Shown: piece after piece, positions 1 to 10,202 of the stretch
How the letters are laid out: each line of letters begins with the position of its first letter
Numbering within the stretch: position 1 is the stretch's first letter
Source of the DNA: Colwellia piezophila ATCC BAA-637
GTDB taxonomy: Bacteria; Pseudomonadota; Gammaproteobacteria; Enterobacterales; Alteromonadaceae
Assembly (NCBI RefSeq): GCF_000378625.1
Contig: NZ_KB905169.1
Location: 115,921-179,920 of the forward strand
Length of the DNA: 64,000 bases
Direction of reading: 5' to 3'
The notes under the pieces: model-generated
What the model was told of the DNA's origin: nothing
Database searches by the model: none
Seen by the model: only the letters and a program-made list of their open reading frames with translations
Translations under genes and position numbers: made by a program

Positions 1-2660
1 GTGCTGGCATGGCAACGATGACGGGGGCATTTTCTATGCCGGCTTTTTCTATGCCAAGAATGGCAGGTCCCTTTTCAAATCAACCTACAGCTAACGTCGA
101 TGGACCAATACCTTTAGATAAAAAATTAGATAAGGATTGGGTTAAATCACTCTATGCTAGAGGCGCAGCCACCACTTATACAGGTTGGCAACAACTTCAA
201 TACATCGGCATGCCCATTAGCGGTATCGGCACAGGTACTGTGTATATTGGCGGTGACGGAAAGCTTTGGGTATGGGATGTTTTTAATGAAAACCATGAAG
301 GTGTCATACCTCAAGTTTATAAACACCCTACGCTTGTTAATGAGCATGGTAGCAGCGAAATAAAAGAACGCAATGGTGCGAATTATATTAGTCCTCCAGC
401 ACAAACTAGCCCGTGGCATTTTGAGCAAGGTTTTGCGGTTACGGTTAATAATGATCGTCGCACGCTAGATCATCAAGGCTTTGATGACATTACCTTTAAA
501 GGTCAAATGCCGATTGCCGATATTAGTTATCGTGACTCTGCAACGCAATTAAGCGTTGAACTTGAAGCAATGACACCATACATTCCTCTCGACACTGACA
601 GGTCAAGTTATCCAGCCACTATCATGCGCTATGTATTTACCAATAACAGTGATGAAGCAATGCACTTGTCGGTAGAAGGCTGGTCGGAAAACCCCACTCT
701 ACAGAGGAAAGCTAAAGATCATAATGCAAGTTTGTTAACAACGAAGTATTCCGTAAAAAGCGGGATGGGTTTTATTTCAACTGCCCAAGGCAATGACTCT
801 GCAGCCAAAAAAGCAATTCAAGGTTTAGCAGACTTTGGTTCTTTTTCAATGATGTGTCTTGATGCTAACAGCTCCGTTACTATTGACTCAGAAGTTGCAA
901 CATTAACAATAGACTTAACCCTCAAGCCAGGTGAATCAAAGGCAGTTGCTTTTGTGGTCTCTTGGTTTTTTCCGAATCAAAAAGCACTTTTCAAAAAAGA
1001 GCACCAAAACATAAAACGCTGGTACGCCACTAAATATGATGATGCAAAAGAAGTCGCTTTAGATATTGCCAATTCAATTGATGAGCTAACCTCTCTTACT
1101 CGATTATGGCGAGATACCTGGTATGACAGCACCCTGCCTCATTGGTTATTAGAGCGTTCTATCATTCCTACCAATGCACTGCAAACCAATACCTCTTATC
1201 GACTTGATAATGGCCGTTTTTGGGCATGGGAAGGTGTGGGTTGTTGTGGCGGAACTTGTACTCACGTTTGGCACTATGCACAATCAGTTGGTCGCTTGTT
1301 TCCTGACTTAGAAAGAGATTTACGCGAACGCACCGATTACGGCATAGGTTTTCAAGATAATGGCGCAATTCACTTTCGTGGCGAATACAACGATAAAGAC
1401 GCAACCGATGGCCAAGCGGGCGTTATTTTAAGAACCTATCGCGAACATCAAATGAGTCCTGATAGTGCATTTTTAAAGCGCGTTTGGCCCAATGCAAAAA
1501 AAGCACTGCAATATCTTATTTTAGCTGATGCCCAAGGCGGTATGCCTGATGGTATTACCGAGGGAGAACAACATAATACCCTTGATGCAGAATGGTACGG
1601 GAAAATCCCCGTATTAAGTTCGCTTTATATTGCCGCTTTACGCGCAGGTGAAGAAATGGCCAAAGTGGTTGGTGATAAAGCATTTGAAAAAATGTGTAAT
1701 GAGATATACCAACAAGGTGAAAAAAACATTTTAAAATTGTTTAACCCTGAACATGGATTTTTCACTCAAGAAATTGACCCTGCACATGCCGACGCCATTG
1801 CCATTGGCGAAGGCTGTTATATCGACCAAGTGATGGGTCAATGGTGGGCTAGTCAATTAAACCTTGGTCGTCTTTATGATGGGAAAATAATCCGCTCTGC
1901 CCTATCAAGCCTTTGGGATTATAACTTCTGTCCAGATATGGGGCCATTTAGAGACTCTATCGAAACACCAAGCGCCAAAGGACGTACCTACGCCTTAGCC
2001 GGTGAAGCTGGCTTAGTGATGTGCACATGGCCAAAAGGCGGTCGTCAAGGAGATTGGGAAAAGTACTGGCAATATGGCTATTTTCAAGAATGTATGACCG
2101 GATTTGAACATCAAGTTGCCGGCCACATGGTTTGGGAAAGTGACGAAGAGCCTGAATTACTCACCAAAGGCTTGGCAATTATTCGCTCAGTGCACGATCG
2201 TTATCACGGTAGTAAACGTAACCCGTATAACGAAATAGAATGCTCAGATCATTACGCCCGAGCAATGGCTTCTTATGGTGTTTATCTCGCGGCAGCAGGT
2301 TTTGAAAATGACGGCTCTAAAGGACATTTAGGATTCAAACCAAGAATGACAGACAAAGGCAACTTTAAATCAGCCTTTACTAGTGCCGAAGGTTGGGGCT
2401 CCTTTGAAATAAATAACCAACGAAAAGGTAACGATATTACGCTTAAAGTTCAATATGGAGAATTAGCGCTCAATACACTTTCGCTTAGATTAGAGCCCAA
2501 AGGACTAACATCAAAGGCTCTTTATTCTAAGAACACCGCTAAAACTGTGAATTCGTCTCATGGTAAAGCGTCAATATTACGAAAAGGTAAAGATATAACC
2601 TTAACCTTTGAACAGCCAATAATGCTCTCTGCTGGCGAGTCATTAACTTTTAAGGTTTAG
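1..2660 (+). CDS. GH116-type glycoside hydrolase (GBA2/DUF608-like), 5' end outside window
   Basis: The reading frame is open to the left edge. The first ATG is at 9, but the codons before it are also open, and the hydrophobic Ala/Met/Phe-rich start looks like the tail of a signal peptide, so the true start is probably upstream. The protein resembles bacterial GBA2/beta-glucosidase family GH116. An N-terminal beta-sandwich region contains a GIGTGTVYIGGDGKLWVWD stretch (about residues 73-92). An (alpha/alpha)6-type C-terminal half contains FWAWEG, whose Glu (about residue 408 counted from position 9) is the likely nucleophile, and a TLDAEWYG segment that is a candidate for the acid region. Family members hydrolyse beta-glucosides or beta-xylosides; the substrate here is unknown. 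The metallophosphoesterase gene starts 10 bp downstream, so the two are very likely co-transcribed. Family call is confident, specificity is not. Confidence 0.85.
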   Translation, partial: AGMATMTGAFSMPAFSMPRMAGPFSNQPTANVDGPIPLDKKLDKDWVKSLYARGAATTYTGWQQLQYIGMPISGIGTGTVYIGGDGKLWVWDVFNENHEGVIPQVYKHPTLVNEHGSSEIKERNGANYISPPAQTSPWHFEQGFAVTVNNDRRTLDHQGFDDITFKGQMPIADISYRDSATQLSVELEAMTPYIPLDTDRSSYPATIMRYVFTNNSDEAMHLSVEGWSENPTLQRKAKDHNASLLTTKYSVKSGMGFISTAQGNDSAAKKAIQGLADFGSFSMMCLDANSSVTIDSEVATLTIDLTLKPGESKAVAFVVSWFFPNQKALFKKEHQNIKRWYATKYDDAKEVALDIANSIDELTSLTRLWRDTWYDSTLPHWLLERSIIPTNALQTNTSYRLDNGRFWAWEGVGCCGGTCTHVWHYAQSVGRLFPDLERDLRERTDYGIGFQDNGAIHFRGEYNDKDATDGQAGVILRTYREHQMSPDSAFLKRVWPNAKKALQYLILADAQGGMPDGITEGEQHNTLDAEWYGKIPVLSSLYIAALRAGEEMAKVVGDKAFEKMCNEIYQQGEKNILKLFNPEHGFFTQEIDPAHADAIAIGEGCYIDQVMGQWWASQLNLGRLYDGKIIRSALSSLWDYNFCPDMGPFRDSIETPSAKGRTYALAGEAGLVMCTWPKGGRQGDWEKYWQYGYFQECMTGFEHQVAGHMVWESDEEPELLTKGLAIIRSVHDRYHGSKRNPYNEIECSDHYARAMASYGVYLAAAGFENDGSKGHLGFKPRMTDKGNFKSAFTSAEGWGSFEINNQRKGNDITLKVQYGELALNTLSLRLEPKGLTSKALYSKNTAKTVNSSHGKASILRKGKDITLTFEQPIMLSAGESLTFKV

Positions 2661-2670
2661 AAACATAACA

Positions 2671-4539
2671 ATGAAATTATCAAGATTAGTAAAATCCGTC
2701 ATAGTTGTACTGACTATTGCTTTGCCCTCTGTATTACATCAGACATTTGCACAGGAGGGCAATATTGCAATTCAAAAAACTAAGCCATGGCGTTTTATTA
2801 GTCTTGCCGATTGGCATTGGGCTGAAAAATACATTATGGGCGATCGGTATGAAGAACATAAAACCGCTGTTGATGAAAATATTGCCACCTTAAAATGGAT
2901 GAAACAAAAACACGGTGGCGATCTTATCATCCTACCCGGTGACAGCAATGGTGGTCATTGGGATACACCTAAATTCATTAAAAAATTCAATAAAAAATTA
3001 ACCGCCAAACAGTCAATATTACAAGCAGGAGAACTCTGCTATGCAGGCATGATTGATACCTTTGAACGAGGCGGTTATTCCAACTTACTTATGGCCGTTG
3101 GCGACCATGAAGTAGGTGATAACCCTTGGCCTGTCGGCTCAGATGTATCAAAATATCAGGCTGAATTTAGAGAAAGCTTTGCTAAAGCTTTTAACTATTC
3201 TACAAACGGCTCTACATTTAAATATACCCAGAAGATTGGTAGCGCAAACGCTAGACCTTTAGGCACAATATACGAAGACACCTCATATGCCTATCAGCAT
3301 AAAAATGTGCTGTTCGTCACCATGGATGTATTTCATCAAGAAGATTATAAAACTTCATTAGGTGAGCAAGGCACAGTAACAGGTACGGTTGTTGGGCCAC
3401 ATTTGACATGGTTTGAATCAGTATTAGTAGAAGCTAGAAAAGACTCGTCAATAAAACATATCTTTGTGCAGTCTCATTTGCCGGTGATCTACCCCGTACG
3501 AAAAGTCAGTAGCAGTGGCATGCTCATTGACAATGGTGTGAATAACCCGTTTTGGCAATTAATGAGAAAATATCAGGTCGATATTTATTTTGCCGGTGAA
3601 GTACATGCCAATACCGTTACTAAAGATCCACAGTCCAATTTACTGCAAGTTGTTACCCGAGGAAATTTCTTTACTAACTTTCAAACCATAGATATTACCG
3701 ACGATAAAATTGAAATGACCTTGTATCGCCATTTTGGTGAAAAAGTAACGGATGGTGATTACCGCGCTACTGGCACATTAAGCATTGATAAATCGAAAAA
3801 AGTAACAAGTATCAAAGCGAGTGGTGGCCTTGCACTACTTGAACCAAAATCTAAGTTATTACATTTCGACTTTGAACAAGACTTTGCTCAAGTAGATCGC
3901 CCTATTAACGGGTTGCGCGAAAAGAAAAAGAGCTCTGTTATTGATGGTAAACGCTGCGACAGAACACTTGCGAATTCTGGCAGCTTTGGCGATCAATACG
4001 ATGCCTTACATTGTGACGTTGATATAGTGCCAGGAAAAAATGGCAATGCAGGACAATTTTCTCACGATTCACGAATGGCTGTTTTTGCTATGGGACCGTT
4101 ACAAGGCAAACACGCTGTTGCTTATGAACTCTCTTTCAAAACAACCTCTAAAGCGAATCAAATACTTATCAATACAGCGACTATTTGGGGCAATAGACCA
4201 AAAGATTTTCTAAATTTATATTTAGATGATGGCATAGCAACGGTTGCTATTTCAGATAGGGAAATGCTGAAAGCCGAATATAAAAAACTCAATGATGGTA
4301 AATGGCACACCGTTAAGGTGAGCATGCCCCATGATAATTCTAAACTTTCACAACTGATTATTGAAATAGATGGCAAGGTTGTAAATGCAAATTCAACAAA
4401 TGGAGATGCGCAGATTAAATTAAACCAAAGTATGCGCTTTACCGTTGGTGGCAAAGGTTATAGCAGCAATGCTTTGAAAACAGTACCAGTGAAAAACTTC
4501 ATTGGATTAATTGACGATGTGTCTCTTTGGACCTTATAA
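2671..4539 (+). CDS. Secreted metallophosphoesterase with C-terminal LamG-like domain
   Basis: A 622-residue protein with an N-terminal signal peptide ending near TFAQ (residue 28). The calcineurin-like metallophosphoesterase signature blocks appear in order: ADWHW (D47, H49), PGDSNGGHWD (about 93), GDHEVGD (about 145), a QSHLP block (about 270) and GEVHANT (about 310), the last a variant of the usual GHxH. Residues from about 400 to the end form a concanavalin/LamG-type beta-sandwich (GKWHTVKV, FIGLIDDVSLWTL). Such two-domain proteins occur in marine polysaccharide loci. The likely role is hydrolysis of a phosphate ester or phosphodiester in the periplasm or outside, with the LamG domain binding glycan; this is inference. 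It lies directly behind the GH116 gene and probably shares its transcript. Confidence 0.85.
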   Translation: MKLSRLVKSVIVVLTIALPSVLHQTFAQEGNIAIQKTKPWRFISLADWHWAEKYIMGDRYEEHKTAVDENIATLKWMKQKHGGDLIILPGDSNGGHWDTPKFIKKFNKKLTAKQSILQAGELCYAGMIDTFERGGYSNLLMAVGDHEVGDNPWPVGSDVSKYQAEFRESFAKAFNYSTNGSTFKYTQKIGSANARPLGTIYEDTSYAYQHKNVLFVTMDVFHQEDYKTSLGEQGTVTGTVVGPHLTWFESVLVEARKDSSIKHIFVQSHLPVIYPVRKVSSSGMLIDNGVNNPFWQLMRKYQVDIYFAGEVHANTVTKDPQSNLLQVVTRGNFFTNFQTIDITDDKIEMTLYRHFGEKVTDGDYRATGTLSIDKSKKVTSIKASGGLALLEPKSKLLHFDFEQDFAQVDRPINGLREKKKSSVIDGKRCDRTLANSGSFGDQYDALHCDVDIVPGKNGNAGQFSHDSRMAVFAMGPLQGKHAVAYELSFKTTSKANQILINTATIWGNRPKDFLNLYLDDGIATVAISDREMLKAEYKKLNDGKWHTVKVSMPHDNSKLSQLIIEIDGKVVNANSTNGDAQIKLNQSMRFTVGGKGYSSNALKTVPVKNFIGLIDDVSLWTL

Positions 4540-4630
4540 ACCAATACCAATGCTAATAAATATACATCAATGAATAAAACTTTATAAACATATTCCTTAA
4601 ACAAAATCTATAAAAATGGAGCTTATAAAA

Positions 4631-5203
4631 ATGAAAAAAACAAGCCTGTTAATTACTACCTTTATTTTAGCGGTAACTGCGATTATCTCTCCTCTCACCT
4701 TAGCTTTTGAAGCAAATATTAATGAAACACAACAACAAAATTGGCGCACTGAATTAGCTAAAAGCTTACCCGTGCTTGGTCATCGTAATTTTATTGTTAT
4801 TGCCGATTCTGCCTACCCATTACAAAGTAATCCTGGTATTAAAACAATTTATACCGGTGAGCAACAAATTGTAGTAGTGAAAGCAGTTCTTGCTGCCGTA
4901 GAAAATGCTGCTCATGTAAATGGCACCATATATGTTGATAAAGAATTAAGCTACGTGCCAGAAAAAAATGCCAAAGGTATTGAGGCTTACCGTAAAGCGC
5001 TCGATAAAGTGTTAATCGGTAGAGATATACAACGCTTGCCACATATGGATATCATCAAAAAACTCGATGCCAGCGGCGAGTTATTTAACGTGGTTATTTT
5101 AAAAACCGACTTAACCCTGCCCTACACTTCAGTATTTATTGAACTTGGTGCAGGTTACTGGAATGAAGCATCAGAGACTGAGCTTAGAGAAAGTATGAAG
5201 TAA
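4631..5203 (+). CDS. Exported RbsD/FucU-family protein (sugar pyranase/mutarotase-like)
   Basis: The start at 4631 is preferred over the ATG at 4616, because a GGAG Shine-Dalgarno sits about 9 nt before it and the protein then begins with a normal signal peptide (MKKTSLLITTFIL..., cleavage near LAFEA). The mature part resembles RbsD/FucU: LPVLGHRNFIVIADSAYP near the N-terminus matches the GHGxxIxxxDA block, and the C-terminal VVILKTDLTLPYTSVFIELG matches the strand around the active-site Tyr. RbsD and FucU interconvert pyranose/furanose or anomeric forms of ribose or fucose and are normally cytosolic decamers. An exported copy within a degradation locus suggests periplasmic anomer conversion of a released sugar. 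Family assignment is by motif only. Confidence 0.7.
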   Translation: MKKTSLLITTFILAVTAIISPLTLAFEANINETQQQNWRTELAKSLPVLGHRNFIVIADSAYPLQSNPGIKTIYTGEQQIVVVKAVLAAVENAAHVNGTIYVDKELSYVPEKNAKGIEAYRKALDKVLIGRDIQRLPHMDIIKKLDASGELFNVVILKTDLTLPYTSVFIELGAGYWNEASETELRESMK

Positions 5204-5269
5204 CCGTTTTTATACCGAGTAGAATCAAAAAACGGTAACTCTTTATAGTTCGATATGCAAGGAATAGTC

Positions 5270-7252
5270 ATGAGAAGTTATTACAGACAAATTTTAAAAT
5301 TATCTAACAAATACCCAGACATTTTTGTTTGTATTATCTTGCTGTTGTTCGCATTTTTAATGGCTAGTGTGGCAATTGCTAGCGAGGATAAATTAGTCCC
5401 CTTACCTATTAGTGCCTATGGCAGTTTACCTGATACTAGCCAAGTTAAACTTTCGCCTAGTGGTGACTCCATCGCTATGATTAAAAATAGTAAGGGTACG
5501 TTAGTTTTAATGACGTACAGCTTTAAAAGCGGTAAAAAACGTTCTTTATTTCAAGCAGACAATAAAGAGGCAATCTTAAAGTGGTTTAAATGGGCAAATG
5601 ATGACATTTTGCTGGTTAGCGCGAGTTATCCAACAAAATCAGCTCGCTCCATAAAATACTCCTTAACGCGCCTATACAAATACGATTTATCAACACCTAA
5701 AGGCCTAGAATTACTGGTGAAATCGAGTGGTCAAAATGAAGAACACAATGCTCAAATTCAAGACAGGATTATTAGTTTACTACCAGAAAGACCTGATCAT
5801 ATTTTGATGTCAATCGATTACGATATACCAGGAAAACCCTCTATTTATGATATTAATATTCGAACAAATAAAAGAAAACGCGTTAAAAAACCAAAACGTT
5901 TTGCTTCTAGCTGGTATGCAGATCAACAAGGCCACCCTCGCATAAGTGTTGGTAGAGATGAAACCAAAGTTATTTATAAACTCTATGATATTAAGGGCAA
6001 GAAAATTCGCGATTTATGGTCATATAAGGTATTTGAGAAAAACAAAGTAAATATTATGGGTTTTGATATAAACCCCAATATTTTGTACATCCGGGCTCTA
6101 CACAATGGGCGTGATGCCATTTTCAAAGTCGATCTTAGCGATAAATCACTTAAACGTGAACTCGTATTAGCCAAGAAAAAACGAGATGTTAAAGGCTCTT
6201 TAATATACTCCCCAAAAACACACGCTGTAGTAGGCATAAGTCAAGGTAGTGGCGATGATAATAAAACCTATTGGGACCCTGAGTACCTAGCCCTTAAAAA
6301 GTCGATAAATAAGGCACTTCCTAAGGCAAATAACTCAATCATTAGCATGTCAAAAGATCTTAATAAGTACGTATTATATTCAAGTTCAAAAACATCAGCC
6401 GGAGACTATTACCTAGGGGATAGAGCATCAAAGCAATTATTACACCTAGCCAGCCGTTATCCACAAATAAATGAAGGTAATTATGCCCGCCAGAAAAAAG
6501 TAAAATTTAAAGCCCGTGATGGGTTAACAATTCATGGCTATCTCACCGTTCCTGTTGGCGATCATAAAGGCAAGCAACTACCTGCCATAGTACTGCCTCA
6601 TGGCGGTCCGATGTCACAAACTAGAGCAGGTTTTCATTATTGGGCGCAGTTATTCGCCAACCGAGGTTATGTCGTTTTTCAGCCCAACTTTCGAGGCTCT
6701 TCAGGTTATGGCTATGATTTTGAAATGGCTGCAATTCAAGCTTGGGGTGAAGCCATGCAAGATGACTTGCAAGATGCGGCAAATTGGTTAATGAAAAGAA
6801 AGTTTGTCGATTCAGAAAGGATTTGTATCGGTGGCGGTAGTTATGGTGGCTACGCTGCATTAATGGCAGCGGTGAAACACGGAGATACGTTTAAGTGTGC
6901 TGCCAGTTTTGCTGGTGTTTCAGACCTAGAGCTTATTATTTCTAGAGCTCAAAAATTTTCTAACAGAGCAGTTATAGAGAAGCAAATAGGCACGGACAGT
7001 GACAAGCTAGAAGCTGCATCACCCGTTAATTTTGCTGAAAATATAAATATTCCTATTTTATTAATCCATGGCACAGAAGACCGTGTTGTTGACGTTGAAC
7101 ATAGCCGAGATATGGCAGAAGAGCTTGAAGATTATGATAAAGAGTTTAGATACGTCGAGATTGAAGGCGCGAACCATTACTTAAGTGTACAAAAACATAG
7201 AATTCAAACCTTAGAAGAAATGCTTACGTTTTTTGATAAGCATTTAAAATAA
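5270..7252 (+). CDS. S9-family peptidase / prolyl oligopeptidase-like hydrolase
   Basis: Starts at 5270 (AGGAA ribosome site a few nt upstream) rather than 5255. An N-terminal hydrophobic segment (IFVCIILLLFAFLMASVAIA) serves as signal or anchor. Residues 40-390 form a WD-like beta-propeller typical of S9 enzymes. The C-terminal alpha/beta-hydrolase domain has GGGSYGGY with S524, HGTEDRV with D604 and GANHY with H636, so the triad is complete. S9C-type enzymes cleave short peptides, but many annotated S9 proteins in polysaccharide loci act as esterases. Position between the RbsD/FucU-like gene and GH50 suggests it belongs to the same unit. Substrate unknown. Confidence 0.88.
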   Translation: MRSYYRQILKLSNKYPDIFVCIILLLFAFLMASVAIASEDKLVPLPISAYGSLPDTSQVKLSPSGDSIAMIKNSKGTLVLMTYSFKSGKKRSLFQADNKEAILKWFKWANDDILLVSASYPTKSARSIKYSLTRLYKYDLSTPKGLELLVKSSGQNEEHNAQIQDRIISLLPERPDHILMSIDYDIPGKPSIYDINIRTNKRKRVKKPKRFASSWYADQQGHPRISVGRDETKVIYKLYDIKGKKIRDLWSYKVFEKNKVNIMGFDINPNILYIRALHNGRDAIFKVDLSDKSLKRELVLAKKKRDVKGSLIYSPKTHAVVGISQGSGDDNKTYWDPEYLALKKSINKALPKANNSIISMSKDLNKYVLYSSSKTSAGDYYLGDRASKQLLHLASRYPQINEGNYARQKKVKFKARDGLTIHGYLTVPVGDHKGKQLPAIVLPHGGPMSQTRAGFHYWAQLFANRGYVVFQPNFRGSSGYGYDFEMAAIQAWGEAMQDDLQDAANWLMKRKFVDSERICIGGGSYGGYAALMAAVKHGDTFKCAASFAGVSDLELIISRAQKFSNRAVIEKQIGTDSDKLEAASPVNFAENINIPILLIHGTEDRVVDVEHSRDMAEELEDYDKEFRYVEIEGANHYLSVQKHRIQTLEEMLTFFDKHLK

Positions 7253-7375
7253 AAGTATTAAAACGCAGATAAACAACGTTCTAACTAAAAAATCAACTAA
7301 AACATCAACTAAAACAGGGCTTAGTAAAGCTGATGTGTGGCCGTGGAAGTAATGAAAAATCAATGGAGAATAAAC

Positions 7376-9226
7376 ATGGTTAAGTCAGGTCTTACAGCCC
7401 TTATGGTATTGTGTTCAATCTGCACATTTGCAGCAGAAAACAGCCCTTATGTGCATATAACGGGGGCCAATGATGCCGAAGTAATCCTCACTGATTTTAC
7501 TAAGGATATACTAAAATTTAAGAGCATTAATGCTAACGTAAAAACTTTTAATGGTGTGAATATTACTTTTTCACAAGAAGATGGCAGCGTTGAGGTTACT
7601 GCACCTCAGTCAGGTTGGGATCTTAAAGATTATTCAGCTTTTGTTGCTGATATCCGTAATAACAGTGATAAACCACTTTCACTTGAAGGTCATATAGCTA
7701 AAAAATCCAATATTAGAGGTTACCTACACTTACAACCTGGTGAAACAGGTGCAATGATCATTTACCTGATGCGTGGACGCAAGACTTTCAGCGACTCTCG
7801 CAAACAAGACTTTCCGCATATGGCAGGCAAACCTGGCGGTCTAATGGAACACTATAAATCCTACAAATGGGACAAAATTAAGTTCTTTTTACTTAAAGAT
7901 TTAGATGGAACCGCTGTTAATAAAAGTATCACCTTATTAAATCTTAGAGGTTTTGGCTCTAATGCCGTTTTATCTCAAAAAGAGATGAAAAACTATTCGC
8001 CATTTATTGACCCGTATGGCCAGTTCAAGCATGAAGATTGGGCTCTTAAGGTTAAATCTACCGAAGATATGAAACGCTCTTTGGCATTAGAAAAAACTAA
8101 AATAAGCCAAAATCCACGCCCTAAAGAATGGAATGAATATGGCGGTTGGAAAAATGGTCCTGTACTTGAAGCAACGGGTCATTTTCGCACTCAAAAAATT
8201 GATGGCAAGTGGTGGCTAGTTGACCCAAAAGGACAACTATTCTGGTCAAATGGTATCTGCGGTATTAGTTATAATTCCAACAGCGACTTGTCAAATGGCA
8301 AGAAGGCGTTTTACCAACAACTGCCACAAAAGTATTCGACTAAGTATGGTGCTAACTTTTATGTTGAAAACCTGAAATTAAAATATGGCAAAAACTGGCA
8401 ACAAAAAGCAAAACAACATGTGCTCAGCAGAATGCCAAGTTGGGGAATAAACTCCTTTGGTAACTGGAGTAAACCGTCTCTATACCAAAATGCCAACATT
8501 GCTTATACGGTTCCAATTCACACCGCTAGCGCACGTACAAGTGAAAAAGCCTTACGAAATTATCTGAGAAAAGTACTTGCTAAAGATACCGTAACAAAAG
8601 CCGCTAATGATCCTTGGTTAATTGGTTACTTCGTTGATAATGAAATTCAATGGAAGCGGGAAACGATGGCTCCCGAGCTGTATTACAAAATTGTTAGAGA
8701 AGAAATAAAACGAGTCGCCCCAAATAAACTCTACCTTGGCAGCCGTTCAGCTGGCCATATTGGCGTCTATGGCGGCCATGGTAATAAATTAGATAAGCGG
8801 GCCCAGGCTGCCGCAGTAAAATATGTCGATGTGCTTAGTATTAACCGTTACCGTTTCTCACCATCCGATCTCATTATGCCTGAAGGCGCTGATGTGCCAA
8901 TTATTATTGGCGAATATCATTTTGGTGCTGCAGACAGAGGCATGTTACATCCAGCTTATAATGGCTCTGTAGGCTCTCAAAAACAACGCTATCATGCATC
9001 TAAACATTACGTTAACGAAGCATTGCTTCACCCTAATATTGTCGGCATTCACTGGTGGACATACATAGATACCCCCCTAGCAGGTACAAGTAAACAAGGA
9101 GCAAACTTTCAAGTGGGATTTATTGATATTACTGACACCCCCTACCCTGATGTAATAAACGCCTTTAAAGAAGTGGGCTTCAACTTATATGAAACCAGAG
9201 CAAAAACAATAAAATCACAAAATTGA
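7376..9226 (+). CDS. GH50 beta-agarase-family glycoside hydrolase
   Basis: The start at 7376 is preferred because GGAG lies 8 nt upstream and gives a clean signal peptide (MVKSGLTALMVLCSICTFAAEN). In-frame GTG 7337 and ATG 7352 lack good ribosome sites. An N-terminal beta-sandwich (about 20-230) is followed by the GH50 TIM barrel. Recognisable GH50 features are GHFRTQKIDGKWWLVDPKG, FGNWS, YFVDNEIQW (E423, probable acid/base) and IIGEYHFGAADRG (E513, probable nucleophile). GH50 enzymes are exo- or endo-acting beta-agarases releasing neoagarooligosaccharides; activity on other galactans is possible. It lacks the extra domains of its paralogue at 15295-18396. It is likely periplasmic or secreted, and part of the plus-strand unit starting with GH116. 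Confidence 0.92.
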   Translation: MVKSGLTALMVLCSICTFAAENSPYVHITGANDAEVILTDFTKDILKFKSINANVKTFNGVNITFSQEDGSVEVTAPQSGWDLKDYSAFVADIRNNSDKPLSLEGHIAKKSNIRGYLHLQPGETGAMIIYLMRGRKTFSDSRKQDFPHMAGKPGGLMEHYKSYKWDKIKFFLLKDLDGTAVNKSITLLNLRGFGSNAVLSQKEMKNYSPFIDPYGQFKHEDWALKVKSTEDMKRSLALEKTKISQNPRPKEWNEYGGWKNGPVLEATGHFRTQKIDGKWWLVDPKGQLFWSNGICGISYNSNSDLSNGKKAFYQQLPQKYSTKYGANFYVENLKLKYGKNWQQKAKQHVLSRMPSWGINSFGNWSKPSLYQNANIAYTVPIHTASARTSEKALRNYLRKVLAKDTVTKAANDPWLIGYFVDNEIQWKRETMAPELYYKIVREEIKRVAPNKLYLGSRSAGHIGVYGGHGNKLDKRAQAAAVKYVDVLSINRYRFSPSDLIMPEGADVPIIIGEYHFGAADRGMLHPAYNGSVGSQKQRYHASKHYVNEALLHPNIVGIHWWTYIDTPLAGTSKQGANFQVGFIDITDTPYPDVINAFKEVGFNLYETRAKTIKSQN

Positions 9227-9281
9227 TATTGTGCTGATAAAGTCCAAAAATTCAATCTAAAATTTCAAATTAGGAACCAAA

Positions 9282-9992
9282 ATGAAAGCCTTAATTACCC
9301 TATTAATACTTGTCTCTTTGTTGAGTTCCTGTGCAAGTGCGGTTAACAACGAGCAGCATCTTTTTATTCTATCAGGGCAATCAAATATGGTTCGCATGGA
9401 TGCTGATATAACATTCAGACCCAAATTAGAATCTACATTTGGCAAAAACAATGTCACCATAGTGAAAGACGCCAAAGGAGCACAACCTATTAGTCGCTGG
9501 GTTAAAAACTGGCAAGCACAAGATGGCTCATCTCCTGAGATTAGCGGCGACCTGTACGATCGCTTAATAACTAAGGTACAAGCCGCGTTAAAACATAAGA
9601 GCTATGACACGGTGACGTTTATCTGGATGCAAGGTGAACGTGACGCCAGAAAAGAGCATGGTGGGGTATACGCAAGCAGTCTAAACAAACTATACCAACA
9701 GTTATCCAGTGATCTTCATCGCACAGATATCAACTTTATTATTGGCCGTCTCAGTGATTTTGGCTTTCAAAAGCAGGGTTACCCTGACTGGGAAAAAGTG
9801 CGTCAAGCTCAGGTACACGTTGCGACTCAACATCCTCGTGGTGCTTGGGTTAATACCGATGATCTTAATGACGGTATCAGTAGTAAGGGAAAAAAAATCA
9901 ACAATGATCTGCATATGTCTGTTGAAGGCTATAAAATACTAGGTAACAGGTACGCCGAACAGGCAATAAAATTAATAGAGAGCAACCGTTAA
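9282..9992 (+). CDS. SGNH-type carbohydrate esterase lipoprotein (SASA/CE6-like)
   Basis: A 236-residue protein with a lipoprotein signal (LVSLLSSC, lipidated Cys17). The sialate O-acetylesterase/SASA fold is shown by FILSGQSN (S34, nucleophile), a TFIWMQGERDA block (Gly/oxyanion and conserved Glu) and DLHMSVEGY (D209, H211). Family members remove O-acetyl or similar acyl groups from sugars. As a lipoprotein it would act at the membrane or periplasmic face. It is the last gene of the plus-strand unit and is followed by a stem-loop at 10007-10043. Substrate within the polysaccharide is inferred. Confidence 0.85.
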   Translation: MKALITLLILVSLLSSCASAVNNEQHLFILSGQSNMVRMDADITFRPKLESTFGKNNVTIVKDAKGAQPISRWVKNWQAQDGSSPEISGDLYDRLITKVQAALKHKSYDTVTFIWMQGERDARKEHGGVYASSLNKLYQQLSSDLHRTDINFIIGRLSDFGFQKQGYPDWEKVRQAQVHVATQHPRGAWVNTDDLNDGISSKGKKINNDLHMSVEGYKILGNRYAEQAIKLIESNR

Positions 9993-10006
9993 TACAATAA
10001 ATCAGC

Positions 10007-10043
10007 AATCCCTTTTATGCATTAGTGTGATTAACAAGGGATT
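10007..10043 (+). terminator. Weak stem-loop downstream of the SGNH esterase gene
   Basis: AATCCCTT at 10007-10014 pairs with AAGGGATT at 10036-10043 (8-bp stem, about 21-nt loop). A second copy of ATGCATTAGT follows directly. There is no T-run after the stem, so the terminator role is uncertain. The stretch 10044-10202 shows no gene. Confidence 0.35.
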
Positions 10044-10202
10044 ATGCATTAGTTCAATCCTGAATTGACACTTTTGGTAAATAGATTTTATCAAGTCTGA
10101 CAGTCGCAAAAGAACTTTAAAAAGGCACAATAAAATACACCTTTGTTGCTTACAAAAATTAAAGCTAATTTAGCGTTATAGCTACAAGACGGGAGAGATA
10201 TT

